A program made the translations under genes and the position numbers. Source: Verrucomicrobiales bacterium (GTDB taxonomy: Bacteria; Verrucomicrobiota; Verrucomicrobiia; Limisphaerales; Palsa-1400). From it: 11,742 bases of DNA. The DNA is taken from contig JAQGOW010000002.1 of assembly GCA_028293405.1 (NCBI GenBank), forward strand, positions 1 to 11,742, read 5' to 3'. The notes beneath the pieces were generated by a model. That model was not told the DNA's origin. It did no database searches and saw nothing but the letters and a program-made list of their open reading frames with translations. Shown piece after piece: positions 1 to 5,545 of the stretch (its first letter is position 1; every line of letters begins with the position of its first letter).

Positions 1-437
1 AACCGGCCAGATCACTTTGGAGTCAAAGACGCTCCGACGACCATTTCAAAACTCTTTTTCCATCCGATTCGGGTTTGCGCCACAACATTTCGATCAGTAT
101 CCCTATCTCGCAAACGTAAACGGGCCCCGTAGATTTGTATCCGCACACCGTTTTTCGATCCTGCGGGAAGGAGGCCCCCTGCATACCGAAGACCAGCGTC
201 AGTCCTACACATTGACACATCTTGCCCATCGGGATTGCCTCGTTAATAAACCAACAATTTACAACAGAACCACATCCGCCATCACAAACGGATGGTCGCT
301 TGGCCGGATTTCGAATTTTCACGCTTAAACATGCGCCTATCCTTCCCGATTAACGCGGAGAACACGCCCTTTATCACCGCAACGTGACTATGTGAGCCGG
401 CGACGTCCTACCCTGTGGTCCCAATTTCGCGAAGTGT
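1..437. other. Stretch without a supported gene
   Basis: I see no convincing gene here. Open frames of about 100 codons exist on both strands over roughly 17-328, but they overlap each other, lack a good ribosome binding site and resemble no family I recognise. Base composition is mixed, without the strong C-ending codon preference of the genes downstream. No tRNA cloverleaf, rRNA segment or clear promoter was recognised. It may be the far end of a long intergenic region or decayed sequence. Confidence 0.5.
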
Positions 438-475
438 TTGACCTTTCTTCTTTTCCAATTCCGGAATCCCTCAGC

Positions 476-756
476 AGTCTTCGTGCCTTGGCGTCTTATT
501 GATTCGATTTCGCCTGAAAAAACTGCTTATTTTGTCTTTCCTCTACTTCCTCTCTCTCCTGTCTCTACAGTTTTTGAACAAAACGTAACTTCACTCCACA
601 ATCGGCGGCGTATGAAAACTATTGCGTATACCGCCAAACAAAAAACCGTCACAGACCACAAGTCTGTGCGATCCTTGGTCAATTCTGTCCGTGCCTCTGG
701 GGTGAACTGCTTTTCCTCAATGTTTTTATGCCCTTTGTGCCTCTTTGCGGCCATTC
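476..756. repeat. Degenerate intergenic CAAAGAGG/CAGAGG-type short repeats
   Basis: Read on the minus strand, 721-756 gives GCCGCAAAGAGGCACAAAGG, and 686-710 gives CACCCCAGAGGCACGGACAG. A related piece around 478-500 (plus strand TTCGTGCCTTGGCGTCTT) has the same rhythm. I recall this pattern, units of roughly 7-9 bases built on CAAAG or CAGAG, from intergenic regions of several phyla, where it yields spurious open frames. The 137-codon plus-strand frame and 75-codon minus-strand frame over this area are best explained that way. Function is unknown. Confidence 0.5.
650..668. repeat. Perfect 7-bp inverted repeat with 5-base loop
   Basis: CACAGAC (650-656) and GTCTGTG (662-668) are exact reverse complements around the loop CACAA. 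No T-run follows, so it is not a standard terminator. It lies within the repeat-rich intergenic stretch and could be an operator or part of a dispersed repeat. Confidence 0.55.
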
Positions 757-830
757 AACCCACCGCAAAGTTCCGCAAGTTACCGCAGCTTTCCGCAAAT
801 TACCGGAAGTTACCGCAAAGTTTGGCCAAA
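743..830. repeat. 10-bp tandem array (six units) with inverted copy and palindrome
   Basis: Six consecutive 10-bp units occupy 761-820 in exact register: CACCGCAAAG, TTCCGCAAGT, TACCGCAGCT, TTCCGCAAAT, TACCGGAAGT and TACCGCAAAG. The consensus is TWCCGCAAGT. An inverted copy of the core, CTTTGCGG, lies at 743-750, opposite CCGCAAAG at 763-770. The array is followed directly by the perfect palindrome TTTGGCCAAA at 821-830. A period of one helical turn would put every unit on the same DNA face, as in iterons and multi-site operators. The array ends 30 bases before the ribosome binding site of the next gene. The repeat is directly visible; any binding role is inference. Confidence 0.85.
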
Positions 831-849
831 ACGACACCCCCCTCTAAAT

Positions 850-855
850 AAGGAC
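850..855 (+). promoter_or_regulatory. Ribosome binding site for the 860 start
   Basis: AAGGAC at 850-855 sits five bases ahead of ATG 860 and is one of the best Shine-Dalgarno matches in the window. It is the main argument for starting the next gene at 860 and not at an internal codon. Confidence 0.55.
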
Positions 856-859
856 ATTT

Positions 860-1546
860 ATGAACGAACAAATTGAAAACCAGCACATTACAGTTATTAC
901 AGAACCACAAAATGCAGCACCTGTATGTGCGACCACTAAGAAGGCCACCGGCCCCAATAACTGTTTTTGCGCTGATCTCTCGACAACTCCCTCGGTAAAA
1001 ATGAGTAATTATGACCAAATCGGACTAAAAGTAGTTTTTTCCATCCAGCCACGCCCGCACTTTCCCTTTCCTTTACGAAGGGATTGCCGGAATATTTCCT
1101 TTGTGCAAAAAGTCGGAAAAGAAAAAGACAGCTTCCTTCGCATCGCCGCCATCGCTGCGGCCATCTCCGTTGTTTTCTATCTCGTGTTCTTTAATTGGAT
1201 GCAACACCGCCACACCGGCAAAGGCCCGTGGGAAATCACTTTCCTCACCGACAGCAACGGCACGCCCTCACTCGCGATCAATGAATCCAAACTCCAACTC
1301 TCGCACCGCATCATTTTCGACAACGCCAAACTGCCGCAAACAAACACACAACAAAAAGTCATCTTCGACGAAGCCGTCAAAGAAATCCCTTTCGGCAAAA
1401 TGCAATTTCAAGACCCGACCTTTTTGCCCGGCAACGTCACCATGGAACAATTCGGCCATCAGATTCAACTGCTCCCGCGCGTCCTCATGGTGGACAAAAA
1501 AGAACACGCCTGGACCGAACCCGATTTGCATCTCACCTCTAAATAA
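860..1546 (+). CDS. Membrane-anchored protein of unknown function
   Basis: I do not recognise a family. Read from ATG 860 the product has 228 residues. Residues 1-81 are polar, contain four cysteines (23, 35, 37 and one near 77) and use mixed codons. Residues 82-228 use the C-ending codons typical of the neighbouring genes. A single hydrophobic helix at about 95-111, preceded by a lysine-rich stretch (KVGKEKDS), should anchor the protein in the inner membrane. The C-terminal part (about 118-228) would then lie in the periplasm. It begins GPWEITF and looks like a small beta-rich domain. GTG 1103 is an alternative start that would keep only the second part as a 147-residue protein, but no ribosome binding site precedes it. 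The stop is one base before the DUF971 gene, so the two are probably co-transcribed. The switch in codon use suggests either a misplaced start or a fusion of unrelated sequence to the gene's front. Confidence 0.65.
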   Translation: MNEQIENQHITVITEPQNAAPVCATTKKATGPNNCFCADLSTTPSVKMSNYDQIGLKVVFSIQPRPHFPFPLRRDCRNISFVQKVGKEKDSFLRIAAIAAAISVVFYLVFFNWMQHRHTGKGPWEITFLTDSNGTPSLAINESKLQLSHRIIFDNAKLPQTNTQQKVIFDEAVKEIPFGKMQFQDPTFLPGNVTMEQFGHQIQLLPRVLMVDKKEHAWTEPDLHLTSK

Positions 1547-1547
1547 T

Positions 1548-1859
1548 ATGCGCCCAACCGACATCCAAACCATCGGCGAAGAAATCGCCATCAAATGGGA
1601 CGACGGCATCGAAACCTTCATTTCGTTGGAATCCTTGCGCCAATACTGTCCCTGCGCCGGTTGCAAAGGCGAAATGGACGTCATGGGCAACCTGCACAAA
1701 GGCCCGGAAATCAAGCTCACCCCGCGTTCCTACATCCTGTTGCGCATCGATAATATCGGCGGCTATGGTCTCCAACCCCTCTGGGGCGACGGCCACAACT
1801 CCGGCATTTTTTCGTTCCCGATGATCCGGAAGATTGGCGACGAACAACAAAACAAGTAG
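1548..1859 (+). CDS. DUF971 (GBBH-like N-terminal) zinc-motif protein
   Basis: This is a 103-residue protein consisting of a single DUF971 domain. The same fold forms the N-terminal zinc domain of gamma-butyrobetaine hydroxylase and occurs fused to Mrp/ApbC-type Fe-S carrier ATPases. The signature YCPCAGCKGE gives Cys34, Cys36 and Cys39. DGHNSGIFSF supplies His83, matching the C-x-C-x2-C plus distant His ligand set known for the family. The segment YGLQPLWGDGH is also characteristic. ATG 1548 follows the upstream stop after one base and has no ribosome binding site of its own, so its translation is likely coupled. The biochemical role of stand-alone members is not established. A part in Fe-S or metal handling is inference from the fusions. 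It is not an enzyme by itself, since the 2OG-oxygenase domain is absent. Confidence 0.88.
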   Translation: MRPTDIQTIGEEIAIKWDDGIETFISLESLRQYCPCAGCKGEMDVMGNLHKGPEIKLTPRSYILLRIDNIGGYGLQPLWGDGHNSGIFSFPMIRKIGDEQQNK

Positions 1860-1920
1860 CCGCATGGAATTGCTACAAGAAGCGAGTAGACAATTGGAAG
1901 TTGGCGGTTAAAGCCGAATA

Positions 1921-2122
1921 ACGTAGCCGCCGAGATTGACGAGGCGGATGGGAAAGAAAAGAAAAAGGGCACCGAGCGAGTCTTGTTCCAACCGAGAAAG
2001 CTAACTCGGCCAGTGAGTCCAGAGTGTCACTCGGCGCCCAAATTAACCGTCGTTTCCGACGATGGCAGGGATTTAGCTCTAACCGTGCCAAGTTCTTACA
2101 AAACTGGTCCGCTCCTCGGCAC
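1921..2122. other. Hairpin-rich intergenic segment, possible structured RNA or repeat
   Basis: The 334 bases between the DUF971 and kinase genes contain no credible gene but a run of complementary arms. (1) CCGCC 1927-1931 pairs with GGCGG 1943-1947. (2) GGGCACCGAG 1967-1976 pairs with CTCGGCGCCC 2030-2039 with one mismatch. It encloses CCGAG 1992-1996 and CTCGG 2005-2009. (3) CGTCG 2048-2052 pairs with CGACG 2057-2061 around TTTC. (4) GGCA...GG...TTA from 2064 pairs with TAACC...TGCC up to 2089. An alternative pairing joins GTGCC 2085-2089 with GGCAC 2118-2122. None is followed by a T-run. It matches no riboswitch or RNA class that I recognise. It could be a small RNA, a kinase leader or an imperfect dispersed repeat. 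Confidence 0.45.
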
Positions 2123-2147
2123 AATTACAAAAAAGTCATTTAACGGC

Positions 2148-2174
2148 GTGGAAAGGTGGTAACTAACTTTCCAC
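2148..2174. repeat. Perfect 8-bp inverted repeat upstream of the kinase
   Basis: GTGGAAAG (2148-2155) and CTTTCCAC (2167-2174) are exact reverse complements separated by 11 bases. The right arm ends 19 bases before the kinase ATG. A -10-like GATAAT lies at 2178-2183 but no -35 hexamer matches it at usual spacing. The inverted repeat could therefore be an operator for an activator or repressor, or a leader hairpin. Confidence 0.5.
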
Positions 2175-2193
2175 ATAGATAATCTGCTGACCT

Positions 2194-3546
2194 ATGAACC
2201 GGGCGCTGAAATTTCGACTGACCGCCTTCGCGATGGTGATTATCACCCTCGCGACCGCCATCGGTTTTGCCGCCTATTCGAGCTGGCGCGAAGTCGGCCG
2301 CCTCCAAACGCGCTTGAGCACCGGTCACCTCCGCAGCTTCGAAATCGCCGACCACCTTCAGGCCTCCGTCCTCGGCCTCCAAACCAGCCTCGTGCACTAC
2401 GAACTTCGCCACGACACGCAAGACCTCAACGCCTTCCAGCGCGATAGCACCGACCTCGACAAATGGATCAACGAACAGAAACCCGTCCTCAATTCAGCGC
2501 GTGAACTTGCGCTCTTGAATGAGGTCGACGCTGCCTACGACCATTATCGCACCGTCTGTTCCAACGCACTCAATGACGTCAACGGCACTGAAGACACCCG
2601 ACTAGCTCACATCGCTGACTCGCAAAAGGCCGTCGCACCGTTGTTCGAACTCGGCTACCAACTCGCCGACGCGCACCGTCGAACTCTCGAAGACGCGTTC
2701 CTCGAATCTCAAAAGTCCCTTTCGTTGCTGCGTTGGGTCATCTTCGGTTCACTCGCGCTATTGATCGGCTCGCTTGTCTGGCTTCTTGCCACCGTCTATC
2801 GCGAAATGATCGCTCCATTGCAACTGCAGCTTGTGCAAAGCCACGCCATCATCGAACGCCAGGAAAAACTCGCCTCCCTTGGCGTTCTCGCCGCCGGTGT
2901 CGCGCACGAAATCCGCAACCCGCTTACCGCCATCAAAGCGCGCCTCTTCAGCCACCAACGTCGCCTCGACAAAGGCACAAACGAATTCGAAGACGTCGTC
3001 GTCATCGGCGCGGAAATCAATCGTCTCGAGCGCATCGTCAAAGACTTCCTGGAATTCGCGCGTCCCTCCGAACCGCAACTCGCGCGCATGACCGCCGAGC
3101 CGATTCTGAGCGACATCCGCAACCTCCTCGCCCCGCAACTCGAGAAGCGCGACATTTCGCTGCGTATTGATGAACTATCCGATAGCTTTTTTAACGCTGA
3201 CCCGCAGCAATTGAAACAGGTCCTTATCAACCTCGTCCAGAACGCCGCCGAAAGCATTGGTCAAAGCGGCCACGTCATCCTGCGAGCGCGTTCCGCGACC
3301 GCTCGTCTCAACGGCCACGGGCCACAATCCGTCGTCATTCTCGAAACCCAAGACAACGGAAAGGGAATCCCCCCGGACGTGCAAAAGCGCTTGTTCGATC
3401 CATTCTACAGCACGAAAGAAACCGGCACCGGCCTCGGACTGTCCATCGCCGCGCGCATCGTTGAAAAACACGGCGGCGCATTGGAATTCCAAACTCAGGT
3501 CAACCGCGGCACAACCTTCGGCATCATCCTTCCGACGGTCGAATAA
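2194..3546 (+). CDS. Membrane-bound sensor histidine kinase
   Basis: This is a 450-residue two-component sensor that autophosphorylates a histidine and passes the phosphate to a response regulator. The first membrane helix is at about 10-29. A helical extracytoplasmic domain (about 32-178, four-helix-bundle-like) follows, then a second helix at about 181-202. The dimerisation/phosphoacceptor domain has the H-box VAHEIRNPLTAIKA with His238. The ATP-binding domain shows the N-box with Asn350 (LINLVQNAAES), the G1 box D387-N-G-K-G, the F-box-like LFDPFYSTKE and the G2 box TGTGLGL (410-416). It ends with a typical GGALEF...GTTFGIILP tail. It has no PAS or HAMP domain that I can see, and the DHp type recalls the NtrB/ZraS/AtoS group. 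No response regulator is next to it, so it is an orphan in this window. ATG 2194 lacks a clear Shine-Dalgarno sequence. The signal it senses is unknown. Confidence 0.95.
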   Translation: MNRALKFRLTAFAMVIITLATAIGFAAYSSWREVGRLQTRLSTGHLRSFEIADHLQASVLGLQTSLVHYELRHDTQDLNAFQRDSTDLDKWINEQKPVLNSARELALLNEVDAAYDHYRTVCSNALNDVNGTEDTRLAHIADSQKAVAPLFELGYQLADAHRRTLEDAFLESQKSLSLLRWVIFGSLALLIGSLVWLLATVYREMIAPLQLQLVQSHAIIERQEKLASLGVLAAGVAHEIRNPLTAIKARLFSHQRRLDKGTNEFEDVVVIGAEINRLERIVKDFLEFARPSEPQLARMTAEPILSDIRNLLAPQLEKRDISLRIDELSDSFFNADPQQLKQVLINLVQNAAESIGQSGHVILRARSATARLNGHGPQSVVILETQDNGKGIPPDVQKRLFDPFYSTKETGTGLGLSIAARIVEKHGGALEFQTQVNRGTTFGIILPTVE

Positions 3547-3578
3547 CGATTCCTTGAACCGAATCCAGGAAATCGTTA
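3544..3578. repeat. Inverted repeat spanning the kinase stop codon
   Basis: TAACGATTCC (3544-3553, starting with the stop codon) pairs with GGAAATCGTTA (3568-3578): eight base pairs, one bulged A, then two more pairs, around a 14-base loop. No T-run follows, so it is at best a weak or Rho-assisted 3' end or an mRNA-stabilising hairpin. Confidence 0.4.
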
Positions 3579-3626
3579 GCAAATTGAAATAACCCGCCGC
3601 ACAATCCGAAATCAATTAGAAGCATT

Positions 3627-3827
3627 ATGACGCCTGCCACCAAACGTTCCATTCTCCGCTGGACGCACATCATCTTCGGCATTCCGATCATCGGCTACAT
3701 CTACAGCCCTTTCCAAGAACTGCCAAACTACGCCCCGGTTGTTCGCTACATTGCATTCCCCATCATCGCCCTGTCGGGATTATTGATGTGGAAAGGCGAC
3801 GCGCTTCGACGATTGTTTTCCAAGTGA
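3627..3827 (+). CDS. Small two-helix membrane protein
   Basis: The product is a 66-residue protein with two hydrophobic segments: about 13-27 (THIIFGIPIIGYIYS) and about 40-55 (YIAFPIIALSGLLMWKG). They are joined by a short loop, PFQELPNYAP. The ends are basic (KRSILRW and RRLFSK), suggesting that both termini face the cytoplasm. I recall similar short proteins annotated as hypothetical, but no named family. One histidine lies at the start of the first helix (residue 14), too little to argue for heme binding. It follows the kinase after 80 bases with only a weak AGAAG ribosome binding site, so co-transcription with the kinase is possible but not shown. Confidence 0.7.
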   Translation: MTPATKRSILRWTHIIFGIPIIGYIYSPFQELPNYAPVVRYIAFPIIALSGLLMWKGDALRRLFSK

Positions 3828-3843
3828 GGCGCGCCAACAAAGT

Positions 3844-3872
3844 TTGACCTCCAGTCCCCGAAAACTTACTTT
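3844..3872 (+). promoter_or_regulatory. Sigma-70-like promoter placing transcription start at the antitoxin ATG
   Basis: TTGACC (3844-3849) and TACTTT (3867-3872) are separated by exactly 17 bases. The usual distance from -10 to +1 puts the transcript start at about 3878-3879, the first bases of the DUF433 start codon. No Shine-Dalgarno sequence precedes that ATG. Together these point to a leaderless mRNA for the toxin-antitoxin pair. Confidence 0.55.
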
Positions 3873-3877
3873 CAACT

Positions 3878-4117
3878 ATGGACTGGAAGGCGCACATTTC
3901 ATCTAATCCAAATGTTTGTCACGGCAAGGCGTGCATTCGAGGTACTCGTGTGATGGTGTCGGTAATCCTCGACAATCTGGCTGCGGGCCAAACCACCGAG
4001 GAAATCGTTAATAGTTATCCATCCGTCCGCGCTGACGATGTTGCGGCGGCGATGGCGTATGCGGCAGAGTTGGCTCGGGAACGGGTCGTGGCGACGCCTC
4101 TTGGCGCAGCTGCATGA
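3878..4117 (+). CDS. DUF433 antitoxin of a type II toxin-antitoxin pair
   Basis: This 79-residue protein belongs to the DUF433 family. These are small winged-helix-like DNA-binding proteins usually paired with a PIN-like DUF5615 toxin, which they bind and neutralise while repressing their own promoter. The hallmarks are the N-terminal ISSNPNVCHGKACIRGTRVMV (family pattern: dP-x-(h)-GkP-x-I-x-GTR-h-x-V), then ILDNLAAGQTTEEIVNSYPS and the C-terminal DVAAAMAYAAEL helix. Its stop overlaps the toxin start as ATGA at 4114-4117, the usual arrangement for coupled translation of such pairs. Autoregulation at the overlapping promoter is expected from the family but is not visible in sequence. With the toxin frame broken, it may now act only as an orphan antitoxin or repressor. 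Confidence 0.9.
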   Translation: MDWKAHISSNPNVCHGKACIRGTRVMVSVILDNLAAGQTTEEIVNSYPSVRADDVAAAMAYAAELARERVVATPLGAAA

Positions 4118-4472
4118 AGTTCAAACTGATGAGAACCTACCGATCGAAGCCACTAAGCTGCTTCGCGCAAGCGGTCACGACGCGCACTCGGTCCACGATG
4201 AACATTTGAGCGGTGCCGCTGATCCATCCATCGCCCAAATCTGCCAGAAAGAACATCGCATCCTCGTAACACTCGATCTGGATTTTTCCGATATACGAGA
4301 ATACCCGCCTTCGGCGTATTCCGGCATGATTGTGGTTCGGCTCGCTCGCCAGGATAAGGATGCTGTGATTGCAATGATTCCCCGTATTCTTGAGTTGCTT
4401 CAAACTGAGCCGATTTTGCACCGTCTTTGGATAATAGATGAGGGTCGGACTCGCATAAGGGGAGAGACTTGA
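4114..4472 (+). pseudogene. DUF5615 PIN-like toxin gene, frameshifted at codon 5/6
   Basis: DUF5615 toxins are PIN-fold relatives of VapC, presumed RNases, and typically begin M-K-F-x-(L/V)-D-E-N-L-P. Here ATG 4114 reads MKFKL, then one base is missing: the sequence runs AAACTGATGAG where AAACTGGATGAG would keep the frame. From 4128 the expected protein continues in the next frame (DENLPIEATKLLRASGHDAHSVHDEHLSGAADPSI..., then ILVTLDLDFSDIREYPP and SGMIVVRLARQDKD) without interruption to the stop at 4472. Read from ATG 4114 unshifted, translation ends after 31 codons at 4209. The conserved acidic residues (first Asp, TLDLDF) remain, so the lesion is recent, or is a sequencing error. No classical slippery heptamer is present, which argues against programmed frameshifting. 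No ATG in the downstream frame would restore the full domain. Confidence 0.82.
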
Positions 4473-4523
4473 AGCAAATATCCGTGCTTGTGACGAGAGT
4501 TCCTAACCCGACGGAATGATCAA

Positions 4524-5099
4524 ATGAATGCTAAAGTTGACGCATATATAAAGAGAGCCAAAACCTGGCAGCAAGAAACTGAGCGCCTGCGAAAAATCAG
4601 TCTCGATTGTGGGCTGACTGAAGAACTGAAGTGGGGTAAGCCTTGTTACTCATTTCAGGAGAGCAACGTCGTTATCATCCAGGGATTCAAAGAAAGCTGT
4701 GCGCTTTTGTTTTGCAAAGGCTCTTTGTTGAAGGACCCCAAAAGTCTTTTGGAAAAGCCCGGCAAATATACGCAGGGAGCTCGACGTATTCGGTTCACTA
4801 ACGTTGAACAAATCGTAAAGCTCGAATCGACATTAAAAGCGTTCATCAAAGAAGCGATCCAAGCCGAGAAATCTGGTTTGCAAGTTGTTTACAAAAAGAA
4901 CCCGGAACCGATCCCCGAAGAACTGCAAAACAAACTCGATGAAAATGCGAAGTTCAAAACTGCCTTTCACACACTGACACCAGGCCGGCAACGCGCTTAT
5001 ATGCTTTATTTTTCTGGCGCAAAACAATCGACGACTCGACAGACGCGAGTCGAAAAATGCATGCCGCAAATTCTAAAGGGAAAAGGATTGAACGACTAA
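4524..5099 (+). CDS. YdeI/OmdA-type protein with DUF1801 domain
   Basis: A 191-residue cytoplasmic protein. Residues about 15-115 form a DUF1801 domain (the YdhG/frataxin-like fold), with the typical EELKWGKPCYSFQESNVVIIQGFKESCALLFCKG. Residues about 125-185 match the OmdA/YdeI C-terminal domain (PEELQNKLDENAKFKTAFHTLTPGRQRAYMLYFSGAKQSTTRQTRVEKCMPQI), sometimes described as bacteriocin-protection or OmpD-associated. The exact role is not established for the family; a stress or metal-related function is inference. ATG 4524 is preferred over ATG 4528 because it is in the long frame. A short GGA lies about 9 bases upstream. Its stop overlaps the next start as TAATG. The pair follows the toxin-antitoxin locus and may be accessory cargo. 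Confidence 0.88.
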   Translation: MNAKVDAYIKRAKTWQQETERLRKISLDCGLTEELKWGKPCYSFQESNVVIIQGFKESCALLFCKGSLLKDPKSLLEKPGKYTQGARRIRFTNVEQIVKLESTLKAFIKEAIQAEKSGLQVVYKKNPEPIPEELQNKLDENAKFKTAFHTLTPGRQRAYMLYFSGAKQSTTRQTRVEKCMPQILKGKGLND

Positions 5100-5473
5100 T
5101 GCCGACGAAAAAAACCAGTGCGCCGAGGTTTCAATCCGTTGAGGACTATTTAGCCTCGCTGGACGCGACGAAAGCAAAGACGCTCAAGTCCGTTATTGAT
5201 TTGATCATTACCGAATTTCCGGGACTCGAAGCCAAAATTTCCTGGAACGTCCCGCAAATCCATCGGAACGGGAAATACGTTTTCGGCCTTGCTGCGTTGA
5301 AAAACCATCTGACTCTCGCCCCGTGGAGTCCAGCTGTGATGCATCAATTCCATGCGATGTTGGCGAAAAAGTTTGTTACCAACAAACACTGCTTTCAAAT
5401 CCCCGTCGATTGGCAACTCGATCGAGAATTGCTAAAGAAGTTAGTGCACGCCCGACTCGCTGAGTTGGATTAA
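5099..5473 (+). CDS. DUF1801 (YdhG-like) protein
   Basis: A 124-residue single-domain DUF1801 protein. FQSVEDYLASLDATKAKTLKSVIDLI is the characteristic N-terminal helix pair. It is followed by EAKISWNVPQIHRNGKYVFGLAALKNHLTLAPWS, the beta-sheet core, and a C-terminal helix (LLKKLVHARLAEL). A Bacillus member of the family (YdhG/Fra) was reported as a frataxin-like iron chaperone; applying that here is inference. The start at 5099 overlaps the preceding stop (TAATG), with AAAGGA about a dozen bases upstream. A longer in-frame reading from 5057 would add non-conserved residues inside the upstream gene and is rejected. Two paralogous DUF1801 domains encoded back to back suggest that the products act together or arose by duplication. 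Confidence 0.88.
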   Translation: MPTKKTSAPRFQSVEDYLASLDATKAKTLKSVIDLIITEFPGLEAKISWNVPQIHRNGKYVFGLAALKNHLTLAPWSPAVMHQFHAMLAKKFVTNKHCFQIPVDWQLDRELLKKLVHARLAELD

Positions 5474-5510
5474 CGATAGCGCCGCACGCGAGTTCGTCGG
5501 CCAAATGCGC

Positions 5511-5538
5511 TTGCCACTACCACCGTTGTTCCTAATCT
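5511..5538 (+). promoter_or_regulatory. Candidate promoter for panC-nadB
   Basis: TTGCCA (5511-5516), 16 bases, then TAATCT (5533-5538, TAnnnT type). Transcription would start near 5545, within a base or two of the GTG start at 5546. No ribosome binding site precedes that GTG. This is the second place in the window where promoter position and start codon suggest a leaderless transcript. Confidence 0.35.
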
Positions 5539-5545
5539 GCTGATA

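Noticed and set aside
17..328. Overlapping frames of about 100 codons on both strands
   Set aside because: They conflict with each other, have no recognisable domain, no ribosome binding site and no codon preference like the real genes.
527..754. 75-codon open frame on the - strand (MAAKRHKGHK...)
   Set aside because: Same repeats read on the other strand. The HKGHK-type start is a common artefact of CAAAGAGG repeats.
650..830. CRISPR array
   Set aside because: The repeats are only 10 bp, contiguous and without unique spacers. No cas gene is present.
438..851. 137-codon open frame on the + strand
   Set aside because: It runs through the degenerate repeats and the 10-bp array. Its product (FLCPLCLFAAI-like, then KFRKLPQ repeats) is the typical spurious translation of such repeats, with no ribosome binding site.
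1967..2039. Known riboswitch (cobalamin-like) in the DUF971-kinase gap
   Set aside because: The stem arrangement and conserved boxes of the cobalamin, SAM or TPP classes are not present. Only generic hairpins can be claimed.
4114..4135. Programmed ribosomal frameshift making the toxin
   Set aside because: A -1 shift at CTG would restore the frame, but there is no slippery heptamer and I see no following pseudoknot. A simple deletion or sequencing error is likelier.
4038..4472. 144-residue protein starting inside the antitoxin gene
   Set aside because: Its first 32 residues are an out-of-frame reading of the DUF433 gene. Only the part from 4128 on is the toxin, whose true start is ATG 4114 in another frame.
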